DNA from: Quercus robur
Taxonomy: Eukaryota; Streptophyta; Magnoliopsida; Fagales; Fagaceae
Assembly: GCF_932294415.1 (NCBI RefSeq)
Contig: NC_065543.1
Span: 30,523,530-30,587,529, forward strand
Length of the DNA stretch: 64,000 nucleotides
Reading direction: 5' to 3'
Shown: positions 47,970 through 60,014 of the stretch, one piece after another
How the letters are laid out: every line of letters begins with the position of its first letter
Position numbering within the stretch: position 1 is the stretch's first letter
Made by a program: the position numbers and the translations under genes
The notes under the pieces: model-generated
Seen by the model: only the letters and a program-made list of their open reading frames with translations
Told to the model about the DNA's origin: nothing
The model's database searches: none

Positions 47970-48693
47970 GGATTTTTTTTTTTCAAAATAACATCATTTT
48001 TCAAACAATTTTGTTAGTTAGCATGTTTTCAAAACTATTTAGGAAACTAATGTCTCAAGTGCAAAATACTCAATTTTGGAGTGCTAAAATTGAGTCCATT
48101 GAACTTGGTTTCATTTAAATTGAAATCAAGCCTTACAGACTCGATTTCTTAGCCATGCTCTCTATCAACACTCTATCAACAAACCCAACGAAACAAGAAA
48201 CGTGTTCCCTCAACAAACCCAATGAAACATCAACAAAGATCCAGAATCAAGAAACCCACCCAAAGATCTAGAGAGAAACATCAACAAACCCCATCGCCGT
48301 CGCTGGAGCCTTCGCTATCGCCGCTGGGTTCAATCGTCACCACCTCTGTCTTCGTGGAAGGTTTTTTTCTTCGTGGAGGTTTGGGTTTCTGTCTTCGTGA
48401 TTTATGGGGGTTTATTTGGGTTTTTGGTTGTGATGATTTCTGGGTTTCTAGTTATGAGTGAGAGAGATGGAGTGTAACAAAAAGGCACGGATGAGATTTC
48501 AATTTCACTAAACTCGAGTTCTACAAACTCAATTTTTATGCCACAATCCTGAAATCATGTTCACTAAACTCAATTTAGCACTCCTAAAATCGACTCCCTT
48601 ACACTTGAGATGTTAGTTTCCTAAATAGTTTTGAAAATGTGCTAACTAACAAAATAGTTTGAAAATTAATGTTATTTTGAAAGAAAAAAATCC
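47970..48693. mobile_element. Second MULE nested in the first, 724 bp
   Basis: Inverted ends GGATTTTTTTTTTTCAAAAT (left) and ATTTTGAAAGAAAAAAATCC (right), with arms of about 125 bp, are flanked by 9-bp repeats CTAGAGTAA (47961-47969) and CTAGAGCAA (48694-48702). The centre (about 48170-48480) is GC-richer and holds an 80-codon frame (48222-48461) of unknown nature that may be captured host sequence. Confidence 0.85.
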
Positions 48694-50437
48694 CTAGAGC
48701 AATGTGTTTTAAGTTTAGGCTTGAAAGGATGTAGTTTTGATGTGTACTAGCTCTTCACTTGGTCATCACTAAAACTACGTAGTTTTGGGACTGATTTGGC
48801 AAAAATAAAATACATCAGTATGATGATGTGTCACTTAATAGCAGAAACTAACTGTGGGGGGTGAATTGCTAACGGAACCAAACTTTAGGATGTAAAATCA
48901 AGCTTTTGAAACTTTAGGGTGTAAAATTCAATCAACCCCAAACTTCAAAGATGTAATTTGTAATTTACCCTATTATATATTTATATGTATACTTGTTTAA
49001 AAATGTAATTTTATAGACTTAAAATTAGGTTATATAAGTTTGTAAATTGGTTCATGTGATATAAAATTATTATTTTTAGTTTATTAATAATATAAACAAT
49101 CCATTTGTACTAAAAATTTATAAATTTGTGAACGGATAAAACATTTTAGTCTTGATTTTATTATATACTAGTCGCTAAACCCATGCAATGCACGGAAAAA
49201 ACTATAGAATGAATTTAGAAGAGAATATCATTATATTTAAGTTGAAATAGTTAGCATAATAATAACTAAAAAAAGAAGAAGAATATTTAGCATAAATGTA
49301 TGAAATGCTTGTAAAATACGAGATGACATTGATAATATAATGTAAGATGCCATTTGAAAATTATTGATATAACTATCCAATGGACATTGCATTCATTCTA
49401 AAATAAGTTATAGTCATAAATAACATTTTTTTTTTAGAAACAAATCTTAATAACATTGTATAACCAAAAAAAAAAAAAATGACATAATAAAATGACTTAC
49501 AAATTAAAACATATATTCATAGATAATTGCATTTTTTATAGTATATTTTCTTTATAATTTATAATTGTGAGACAATAAATATAATAAGTAGGCTTAAAAA
49601 GAAAACATAATACATAAACCTTTGAATTATTATTTTTAATTTTTTGTGAGTAATGATTTATTAGCAAAATCTAGCAAAAATTTATATTTTCCTTAGCATT
49701 AATCTTTGTTCTTTATTGTTTGTTCCATAGCAATTTTTTTTTTGGAAACAAATTCATACCAATTATTTTAATAAGGCTAATGGCAAATAGTTAGAAACCA
49801 ACGGAAAATATATGTGAAAGATGAAATAATAATAATATTCATACTAAATGTAACACATTTAGTATTTAATGATTTATTAGTAGATTGTAACACTTTTGCA
49901 AAAATCTACCCCTCCCCACGTGACTATCTCCTCCCACTGTAACTCTTTTTTCATCTCTTTCTTCTTCTCTTTTCTCCTTTTTCTTTTCTTCACTGTCAAA
50001 TCCTTTGTTTTCCTTCTCTTATAGTTATAGTACTGGTCTTTTTTTGTTTTCCTTTCTTAATTATTGTCATTCCCTTTTCTTCTTTGACATTCTCCATCAA
50101 TTTTTTTTTTGGTTCTCTCTCACAGTGCCCTCTGTAACTCTTTGTCATCTCTTTCATCTTCTCTTTATTTTTATTTTCTTTTGCCCACAATAAGATCTAC
50201 TGCCTTTCTTCTCTTCTTCTTCTATTAAGTGCTTTCAAAGTTGAAAAAGAGAAACAGGTTTGGTGGAGTTGGGACCGGAAAAGTTGAAAAGAGAAAACTT
50301 CAATTGAGAGAGAGATTTGAGGCCTGATGCTGAGGGAGAAACAATTAAGAAGATGAAAAGAAGCGTACCTTAAAGCAGTGATTGGGTTTTTTGGATCATT
50401 AGAGATAGAGACCGTAGTGGGAGAGAAGGAGGTTTCT

Positions 50438-53086
50438 TGTCACGACCCAAACTTGTATTTCAAAATTTAGAGCATGACCGACATGTTAATATCAAGTTTA
50501 CCTCAATACTAACACAAACCAGCTAAAGTTGAAGGTGCTTATCAAAAAGGGTTTCTTGTATTCCTTTTTATTTCCTTGCATAACAGCCATAATATCCAAA
50601 ATTGATAAAAACTTTGAAACTTCATTTCATTTCAAACTTTGCAAGATTACAACTTGGCTATAACTTAAGATATTCTTGTAAATATTACATAACTAAAAGT
50701 TTAGCAAAACTCTTATTTACAAGCCTAATCCCAAAAACATACAACTAGGGTTCAAAACAAACTAAGGTTCCGAAAAACATCTGTGCTTAAAAGGATCAAG
50801 TACATCATGATTCCTTCTATACAACAAAAGAGCTAAACTACTATACAACAAAAATACAATACATTCTAACAAACGAGAATCACGGATTTCTTACCACCTC
50901 TAATACTCTTGCTGCTTTCAGGAAAGAACATATGCACTAAAATATAATAGGGTGAGTTGCAAAGCCCAGTAAGGTTTTAAGCTCTATGAGCATTTAATAA
51001 AAATTCATGTAAATCAAATATTTTATGGATACACCCACTTTAATAAATAATCTTCATATTATCAGGGATGAAACCATGTTGAGGTTGAGGGGGGTTGTGG
51101 CCCCCCCCCCCCCCCCCCAAAATTTTTTAAAATATTAAATAGTAGGTATATATTTAAGATTTTTGAAAATAAGTCCAAGAAAAATTATATTTGCCCCCCT
51201 CAAGAAAATTATATTTGCCCCCCTCGACTTCGAATTCTAGGTCCGTCCCTACATATTATTCTTAAAACAACTTATGAATTTTTAGATGAAAATATATCAT
51301 TTTCCTTTCATATAATAATAAAAGGACATACTAAGGAACTTAAAATAATTCAGTAACCCTATCTTTAAATAAACCATAAAATACATTATCATAAACTTTC
51401 CATCAGACTTATAACACATTTAACATACCTTTCTTATCATCATACTTTTCTTATAAATTCCAAATAGCTTGCTAGCTCATTCATGATACATATTAGTCAG
51501 TTCAATTGTAAGTTTATCACAACTTTGGGAGGCTTCCAATACATTTATTCAAGCATCCAACATTCCCCACAATGCTAGGAAATCCCAAGATCATATCAGA
51601 GAGTATGACACCTCTTTTGGTGTGATCATATCATCAACCATGTGGGTCGGTTGGCATCCTCCACAAGTTGGCCGCCCCAAGCGAGGGTGGGTATAGCAAA
51701 GTTCTCACCACTTATAATGGCCAATCAAAATCTCCATGGAAATGCCAGTATTATAACCTTTACTGGCTGAGTTCAAATCATAACAATGGAATAACTCGAA
51801 AGATATATTTTTCTGATAACTATGCTTTTACATAAATGTTTCATAACAGTAGCATATCCACTTCATTCTTAAATATTATGTTTGTGGTACAAATAACAGC
51901 ATCAATATGCTAAAATTACTATATATATATATATAAGATTCAATAAGTCATGAACATATATCTTTACTTAAATCTTGCTTATATGTAATATCTCTAAATA
52001 CCATATCAATTTCAGAGTCAAATCATAAAACCATGATTTATTAAAAATCATACAAGACGACATGCTCAAATCTATCATGACAGAATTTCATGCAACTTAG
52101 AAATTAAACCATTATTTTTATATTGATCCAATTGCTGTGAGACCACTTCTATTACAACCATGTGTGTCTTAGAATTCATAAGAACTACTCCTAGCATCCT
52201 AATTCACAGAAATTGATTTGATCTATATTTTTCATGTTGTAAACACCAAATCTGTCACAGTGACAACTTTCACATATTTTCTTACAAAATCATCAACTAA
52301 TTGCAATTGGCCTTCATTTCATGTGAGCATTTTTATACCTATACTATACATGTTAGAATACAATAATTGGCATCCAATTGACCATAGTATCTTCAATCTT
52401 TCAAATTGCTAACACAAAACCACAAATTTCAGTTTCTAACAATCAGATTAAAGAACATAGAAGGGAAACTAAAGAAAACAATTACACCATCAAAATACCC
52501 AAAATAAGATAAGGTTTTATTTGCTTACCCACAAACTTTGAAGCTGAAACTTTAGTGTTAAGCTTTTAATTTCTTCTTAGAGAGAGATACATATGGTTTT
52601 GGTGAGACAAAAGGCACATGAGAGAAGGGGTTGTTGATGTGTGAGAGAGAGGTACAAATATAAAATCTTGGTGAGAGAAAGGAGGTTGTTGGTGTGTGAG
52701 ATGGTGATGCCGTTTAAGAACAAAGGAAGATGAACAAAGAAACAAAAAGAATGAATTCGGTGCAAAAACAAAGAAAAGATTTCTAAGAAAATTTTGGGTG
52801 GGGCACGTGTATTGCTAAGGGAAAAAGGGTTGATGACTCACCCTTTTAACTTTTCAAAATTTACTTACCACCTCGCCATAAGCTTATATTCTAGAAAGGC
52901 CCAATCAATAAAATAACTATGCACATATATCATATATCTTTATAAAACTTCTTTCTACATCATTAAAAACAGAGCCTAATCTTTTGTAACATCAAAATAT
53001 CAAATTTTTATGCACTTATAGTAATTAAGATAATAACAAGCATATAAATTCATAAATTAATTATGTAATTAAGCTAGGATGTTACA
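50438..53086. mobile_element. Large solo LTR (2.65 kb), probably Ty3/gypsy
   Basis: Starts TGTCACGACCCAAAC and ends AGGATGTTACA, with target duplication TTTCT on both sides (50433-50437 and 53087-53091). Very long LTRs with such ends are typical of the Tekay/Del group of plant chromoviruses, which is an inference. Only one LTR is present. It carries a hAT MITE at 51063-51251. It lies inside the second Helitron. Confidence 0.72.
51063..51251. mobile_element. hAT-like MITE, 189 bp
   Basis: Inverted ends CAGGGATGAAACC (left) and CTAGGTCCGTCCCTA (right), with a perfect 8-bp target duplication CATATTAT (51055-51062 and 51252-51259). It contains a run of 18 C (51101-51118) and two copies of AAAATTATATTTGCCCCCCT. 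It is the innermost member of the nest. Confidence 0.85.
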
Positions 53087-53870
53087 TTTCTTACACTGGT
53101 TTACAGTTCACTATAGTCAGGTTTTTGTTTTTTGTTTTGGAGGAAGGAGAAGGGAAATGGTGGAGGAAGGAGAAAGGATTTGCATTTTGTTTGACAAAGG
53201 TGGAGATCGGGGATTTGGGGAGTTGGTTTGGCCTTTGGCCATGGGTCTTTGTTTTGGAGGAAGGAGAAGGGGTCTGTGTTTATGTATCGGTTTTACAAAT
53301 ATAAAATCAAAATTTTGTGTTGGGTTTTACTAATATAAAATTAGATTTATTTTATTTTATTTAAAGAATGTTGATGTTTAAAAATGTGGGAGCTTTAAAA
53401 AAAAGTAAAGATAAGGAGAAGTTAACAAAAAGTCAAAATGTGCATATTGGCCAAAAAGGTGCCTATTGAATGAAAATGTGTCTTTTAATCGAATTGTGAC
53501 TATTAAAAAATGAAAAGTCACAACTATTCGGTGTTTTTAAATGTATATGTGGCATTAATTTATGTAGCCACGTGGTGCAAAGAGGAATGGTCAACAAAAA
53601 GTCAAACGTTTCGGCTATTAGTTATTATATAGATAGGAAAAGAATAATTTTTTTTTTGAGAAAATAGGAAAATAATAAGTTAATCAAATAGCTTGTGAAC
53701 AAGCTCAAGCTTGCTTTACAAGAAATTAACCAAGCTTGAACGTGTAATCTTGTTTGGTGATAAGCTCAATCTTGGCTCGTGTTTGAAATAAAATTAAATG
53801 AATTAGCTTGAACTTTAAATACTCAGTTTGTTTACAATCGTTTAAGAAGGTCAGATTCGGAGGATGCCAC

Positions 53871-54259
53871 ATAGTAAGTCTCTTTCAACTTGGTTTGTAG
53901 ATAAACTTTGCCCCTTTCTAGGTGCATTTTTCTCTCATTATCTTGTCAAAATACTTATAAAAAAAGAAAGTTGAACCCTTTCTTTTTGACGAAAAGGGTT
54001 CTTATAAAGAAATAATCAGAACTTCCCTTCATGAATGTGTATATAGGGAAAAGAGGAGTTTTATTTTTGGTCAAAAGAGAGTACTCTTGAAGGGAAATTA
54101 TAGAATACTATGAGAATGCAATAAATACATATTTCCTCATCTAACATAATAGTAGATTACGCTAATTAAATTTATAGTGGAATTTACTATTCATGTAACA
54201 TGAGATGTTACGTATTTATTATAATTCTGGAATATTTTATAATTTTCTACTTTTAAATG

Positions 54260-54309
<50 letters not shown>

Positions 54310-54834
54310 TACGTGTTGTGTAAAGTAATAAAAAAAGTGGTGTGAGTGAGAGACGAGTGAATTAATGTGACTTGCCCTATCAAATCAATCTTGTCACCCA
54401 AAACTTCTTGAAGAAGTTAGAGGAAAATGCAATTTTCCTTGATTTGCATGCTCACTCATTTTGGACTCGCACTTCAATGCGACTAGTCAACGACCATTCT
54501 ACCTTCTATTTGAGAGTTTTTTTGTGTCATTCAAAATATAACGTCAATTAATATTTAATAATTCTAACTTTGGTAGCTTTGGTTGGATATCAAAATGCCA
54601 AAAAAACTAGTATTTGTTTTGATTTTTTGATGATTTCACAATATCTTGCTCATCCTAGATTTGATTGTGGCCTATGAGCAGTTAATTGAAAGTGATTTAA
54701 TCCTTATCTTAACGATGGTCAATTGATTCTAATTAGGTGGTTAGATTTGTGGCTAACTTAAAGTCTGGCCTGATTAATTATGGTTTAAACTATTAGAAGT
54801 TGGCTCGAGATAAGGCTATGTTTCTCAATATTTT
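53871..54834. other. AT-rich intergenic DNA with a (GA)n microsatellite
   Basis: A (GA)n run of 44 bp lies at 54263-54306. Nothing else was recognised. Confidence 0.45.
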
Positions 54835-55193
54835 GTGGAAATTACACTTTACTACCCTAAACTATACCCCATATTATACTTTGCACCTCAACGTTAATTA
54901 AGTTTGGTGTTAACTTAGATGGAAATTCAAAGTTTAAGGTGCAAAGTGTAATGAAGAATATAGTTTAGGGTAGTAAAGTATAATTTCTCATTTATTATTA
55001 AGGAATTGAGAAGATGGACAATTAGGTATTTTCACATAGTGTCATACTTTTCCATCCAAGTGAACACTAACTTAACATTATGGAGTAAAGTGTAATAAGG
55101 GTCATAATTTAGAGTGCAAAACATGCATTCGAAAAGTTTATATTGCAAAGTGTAATGTGGAGTATAATTTAGGGTGATAAAGTGTAATTTTCC
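54835..55193. mobile_element. Foldback MITE, about 360 bp, MULE-like
   Basis: The left end GTGGAAATTACACTTTACTA is inverted at the right end (AAAGTGTAATTTTCC), and a further inverted copy lies in the middle (about 54945-54990). Imperfect direct repeats CAATATTTT and CAAATATTT outside could be a 9-bp target duplication. No coding capacity. Confidence 0.55.
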
Positions 55194-55832
55194 CAAATAT
55201 TTTTGACCATTTGGTTAGGTTAAATCAGCTCCATTATCAATGTTTCTCTAGTAGGTTTTCAAAATTTTAATCCATGTTATATGGGGTCAAGGGAGAGGCT
55301 TTTTTGAGATCAAGTACAAACAAAATACGGTATTAATAGTAGTGAAATAATGATATTGACTTTTTAAATAAAGTAAAAGTTAAGTTAGAAAATTTATTTC
55401 TACACTTTTCAAAGAGGACTATATTTTGGAGCATTCCAAAAAATTAATACAGCTCCAACAATTTGAGATTGGGTTAATATAGATAACTATCACAAGAAGG
55501 CATTGATAAGGGACCTCAAACATCATTAAAAGTAAAATGCAAGGAAGTTGAACTAATAATGTTCGTTACAGGCAAAGAAAAACAACACGATTTCCTTAAT
55601 TCGCTACTACACTTTCTTAAAAAAAAGAGCTTTTTCAATAGTATAGGGGCTAAGACAATGAATTTTTTTTTTTAATAGTTTAGAGATGAAAAAAAAAAGT
55701 TTTTATTTTTTATTTTTTATTTTATTTTTTATTTTTTTTAAGTTTAAGGAAATAAAGTGCAATATTTTCAATGGTGTAGGGACCAAAAAAAAAAAAAAAA
55801 AGGGTTTTTGTTAGGTTTTAGTTGGCCAATTT
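55194..55832. other. AT-rich intergenic DNA
   Basis: Contains low-complexity A and T runs around 55690-55800. Nothing recognised. The last five bases (AATTT) are the target duplication of the LTR that follows. Confidence 0.4.
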
Positions 55833-56267
55833 TGTGGACACCTAAAAATCCCCAGGTTTTGGGATTTAAGGTGATTGCACATTGGGTCATTGGTGATGTG
55901 ACTCTTGTGTGCTTGTGACTCTAGGGTGGGTGTGTGTATGTGAGTTCCTTTTTCTTATTTTTATTTTAGGCCACTAACCATTGGTTTTGTGTTAGGTGTA
56001 ATTGGTCACCTAGGGGTCTAATTCATTTTAGGTTGCCTAATTAACTAAACCAAATTTTAAGGGTTCATTAATTAAGGCAAACCAAAAAGTCTCAAACCAA
56101 AAATCTTGGATTCGGAAGTTTGGTTACGTGTGGGGAAGGTATTGACACCCCACAACGCCTATCCGAAGATAGTACTTTATTTTAATTTATTTCAAACGTT
56201 ATTTTTTTAGTGAAAAAATTAGATACTTGGCATTTTTATATTTGAAAAAGTTTTGCAAACAAAATAT

Positions 56268-56306
<39 letters not shown>

Positions 56307-56882
56307 GTGAGTAAATATTTACCATATAGCTAGCATGTGAATATTAATTTCAAAGAATATTTACAAGTAAGTCATGTGAGGTATTTACATAGATAGCATG
56401 TGAGGGAGCTTTCAAGCATGTGTGTAGATTATTTCATAGGTAAGTAGCATGTGAATACTAAACTACTATATAAACAAACTACAAAAAAATAAGATAGTTA
56501 GAAGAGTAGCACCTTGTTGTCATCAACAATTTTCTCATTTATTATCATGCAAAAACAAATGACAAATAAAATACATTAGTGCAAAAGAAATAGGAGGGGC
56601 AATATAAGCTTGATTGGTGTTCAATGGTTCAAGAAAATGAACCATGGACACAAATCTTTAACAAAACTAATTTAAGGAAAAGTCTGAAATTAAAATGTAT
56701 GAACAAGATTTACAACATTAACTTTTTCTATTATCTTTTGAAAGGAAGATTAAATTTTTTTTTTATTTTTTTTATTTTTAGAAAACTGTTTTTGGAACAA
56801 GCAAAGTTACAATGGCAAAACAAGTTTTATTTTTTAGATAAAAGGTCTTTGAAAAGGTACCGTGATTTTTATGCAAAGACAA

Positions 56883-56940
<58 letters not shown>

Positions 56941-59399
56941 GGCTTTACTTGTTCAAAAGGTTTCTTTTTATAGGAAGAAATGCCAACATGGTAAAACATC
57001 TTTGACAAAATTTTTATTTGAAAACAATTTTTTTGGATTTGGAAAGTAAAATCAAGATTTTTTTTTTAAAGCAATTTCTAATGTGGTAAAAACATTATTT
57101 TTGAAACAATTTTATTTATTTGAAAGCATTTTTTTTCGGATTTTAGAAAAGAAAATGATAAAGCAGTTTTCAATATGGTAAAAACATTTTTCCAATGTGG
57201 TAAAAGTATTATTTTGAAGAAAAAAAAATTTTTTACCCACCATTTTTGGATTTTGAAAAAAAAAAAGTTTTGTTTTGAAAGCTTTTTAGGGAAAAAAGAA
57301 AAGAAAAAGAAAAGGTCATTTTTGTTTGGAAAAAGCCATTTTTTGAAAGAAAGCTTTAAAAGAAAACTCTTTTTTTGTTTTTTTTTTTTTTTTAGAAATA
57401 ACATTTTTCATAGAAAAAGGGGGAAGAAGGAATTTTATTTTGAAAAGCATTTCCTTAGAAAAGTATGCAAAGGATTTGTTTTTACCCAAGCAACTTTATT
57501 TTATGGCAACTTTAAAGAAGAGAAAAGTAAATGAGCAAAAAAGTGCAGAAAAATAAATTACAAAGAAAGTAAAGTGCTGAAATTTAAATGACATGAAAGT
57601 AGAGAGCTAAATTTAAATTGCAGAAATTTAAATGATATTAAAGGAATGTGCTGAAATTTAAATGACATTAAAAAAAAGTGCAGAAATATTATAAGAGTTT
57701 ATTGGAAAAAGTTTTTTTATGTCTCTCTTAAATAGATTTTAATCTCTTTCAAGTCTTATGGGTTCTTCATCATAAAGAAATAAGAGTTCTAAACCATCAA
57801 CCATTCTTATGAGATTTACCCATATTGTGTTTTATTTGAGGTTTAAAAACCATTTAAGAGAGAGGGGATAGAAAATCTTTTTGTGTACACACACGCGCGT
57901 GCATATATATAGGTGCAATAAAATAAAAGGGAGGGGGATGAAGTAAGAAATTAAAGGGATGACATAAAAGTAAAAGGGGGAAGGGGGTTGCTTGAAAATA
58001 AAATGGATGACATAAATGTAAAGCAAGAAAAATAAATCCCTAAATGCCTAGATGGAATGGGATTTCTTCCCCCTAAGGGTACTTCCCATATAGAGTCTAG
58101 GAAATGGCCCAATACCCATCTAGGGAGACAAACACAATATCACAAACAAGCAAAGAATAATATGGACATAAAGATAAGAGAGATATTTACACAACAACAT
58201 GGGAACTTAAAGCAAATATGAACAATAGACAAGATAGAGAAAAAGATTTTATATATGGAAAGATGATGTTACATGAGAGAAAGAAAGAAAGGGGATGGGT
58301 GTAGTTATGGAAAAACTACCCCATCCCTATAAGCTTACCCACAAAATTACCAAAAAAAAAAATGGAAGAGGCTTTTCGTGGTGGGTTTCCTAGAGAGAGA
58401 GAGAGAGAGAGAGGAGAAAGAAACTTTTTTCAGAATTTCTAAGGCTTTTTTCTATAATTTTCTCACTTTTTTCTATTTTTCTCCCTATTTTTCTTCACAA
58501 AACTTTATATTTTTTCACAAAAATAAGGAGGTATTTATAGGAGATAAGGCAAAATGGGGGGCTAGCTAGGTGTAACATGTTACACCTGGGCTAGCCACCC
58601 AAGGCAAGGGGTAGCTAGCTCAGGTGTAACATGTTACACCTAGCTAGCCTCCCATTTTTGCCACCTCATCGGCTTATTTAGTATTTCTTTAATTTCTGGT
58701 ATGATCTTCGCATAGCTATTTGGAGGCCTTTTCAAGCTCTGTTTTCTTCAAACTTTATATACCTGGAAAGCTTTGAATGTCTAGCTTTCAATGGTCCCAG
58801 TATTGTAAGATATTGTGCTCAAAAGGAAGGTGACGCAGTGCGCTAAAAATTCTGTGATGTTTTTCTTTAAAAAATTTGCATCTTCCAATCCGGGGCAAAT
58901 ATCATCGAGCCCTTTTAATGAAAAGTATCCAAGACATTCTTCAAGATGGTTAAGTTGGATCACTCCAGTTCCTACCCAATCGGTTCATTTTATTGCACGA
59001 AGTCATCCCAAAAACTGCCTGTTTTGTTTTTAAAAAGTGAGATTTTTATTAAGGTTTTTGGTATTTTGGTAATATCTAGTTTGTTTAACTTCGATTTTGA
59101 CCCGTAAACTATCGTTTCGAAGGAAAAAAAATGCCCTACGAGAGCCAAAATTCAACACGATTTGATGGTTGGATTAAAAAGTCAACTTTTTGACCATACC
59201 TGGTTAGGGTTTTGGCCTTAGTTGCTATAAAAATTGTTGTGACCCTTTGATCCACTATTCAATCATGTTGTATTTATTTTTACCCTTTTACCCTCTTAGG
59301 CTTTGAAATTTGTATTTTTGCACAATTTTTTTTTAATTTTTAATTTTTGACAATTGCTTTGGCGCGTGAATCAGGGCCAAATAAAATACGGTATTGACA
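55833..59399. mobile_element. Very large solo LTR (3.57 kb), probably Tat/Ogre-type Ty3/gypsy
   Basis: Starts TGTGGACACCTAAAAATCCC and ends ACGGTATTGACA, with target duplication AATTT on both sides (55828-55832 and 59400-59404). The block GTGTGGGGAAGGTATTGACA followed by CCCCACAACGCC (56130-56160) is a phrase I associate with Ogre/Tat LTRs, which reach several kb. No coding interior and no second LTR are seen. Long poly-T (56885-56936) and A-rich stretches create spurious lysine/phenylalanine frames (56624-57534). Confidence 0.65.
58557..58652. repeat. Twin 20-bp palindromes in inverted setting
   Basis: The perfect palindrome AGGTGTAACATGTTACACCT occurs at 58568-58587 and again at 58622-58641. 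The flanks (GGCTAGCTAGG left, CCTAGCTAGCC right) are inverse to each other, so the whole 96-bp block is itself an imperfect hairpin. It lies in the large LTR. Confidence 0.9.
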
Positions 59400-59404
59400 A
59401 ATTT

Positions 59405-60014
59405 CATGACAATGTAATAGAAAAATGTCTTTGTAATGTTTTATATAGTTTAAAGACCATTTGCGCAAAAGCAGCTCAAGAGAAGAAAAAATGTATTGAT
59501 TTCTTCAATTAATTGAAATCACACTTTTGGTTGTCTTTTAATCACAACTCGATTGACTGAAAATCAGAAAGTCAAAATTATAATGTGTTTTAATTGAATT
59601 CAGGTATCGTGGGTTTTGTGCCCTACTCATGTCACATATAAAAGGTACACATTAAGAGACTTCAACAGAGAATGAGAAGCAATTGTTGAGAACCATACAG
59701 AGAAAAAAAGCCTATTATTCTTTACAACCCATGAGTTTCGATTGAAATATATACACAAAAAAAGTTGTTGTAATCAATTGATCAAGCTTGAAATCACAAA
59801 TCTCAATGCATCACTTAGGTAAAGCAAAGCTTCAAAGAGTTTTTGGAGTCAATCAAGAATTCTGGTCGTGAACAATGATGTGTCATTTGTGAAAGCATTC
59901 ATATATCAAAAAGTTGACAAGTTTTGGAGTTGTAGAGGATATTTGGAGTAAGTTCATATCTACTGATTAAAGTCTAGGTATAAAAGTTTATGTTCGAATG
60001 TAAAACTTTTCTTA
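59405..60014. other. Intergenic DNA
   Basis: No gene or element ends recognised. Confidence 0.4.

Larger units (their letters stand above)
47018..48970. mobile_element. MULE with long terminal inverted repeats, carrying a gene fragment
   Basis: Starts GGGTAAATTGCAAATTACAC and ends with its inverse TGTAATTTGTAATTTACCC. It is flanked by 9-bp repeats TACTATATA (47009-47017) and TATTATATA (48971-48979), the Mutator target size. The inverted arms are about 350 bp (left to ~47371; right from ~47859), the right arm being split by a second MULE at 47970. The unique core (about 47372-47858) contains a fragment of the sterol reductase gene DWF5, making this a Pack-MULE. No transposase is present. Confidence 0.85.
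49168..53633 (-). mobile_element. Non-autonomous Helitron (second copy) with nested insertions
   Basis: On the - strand the 3' end has a degenerate hairpin (CCGTGCATTGCATGGG, 49180-49195), then TTTAGCGA and CTAG (49168-49171). The 5' end is TCTATATAATA (53633 leftwards). It is flanked by host A (49167) and T (53634). Minus its inserted LTR, its own length is about 1.8 kb, with no helicase. It shares the terminal design, and some subterminal words (GTGGGAGYTT), with the Helitron at 22700. Confidence 0.75.
46897..53870. mobile_element. Old host repeat split by later insertions
   Basis: The unoccupied pieces 46897-47008, 48980-49167 and 53634-53870 share the AAGCTTGAACGTG / GAACAAGCTCAAGCTTG style of the repeat at 4209-4782. 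They read as one old interspersed repeat into which the MULE (47018) and the Helitron (49168) were inserted. Its outer limits are not resolved. Confidence 0.35.

Noticed and set aside
56624-57534. Several 70-120-codon frames rich in lysine and phenylalanine.
   Set aside because: They are produced by poly-T and poly-A stretches inside a large LTR.
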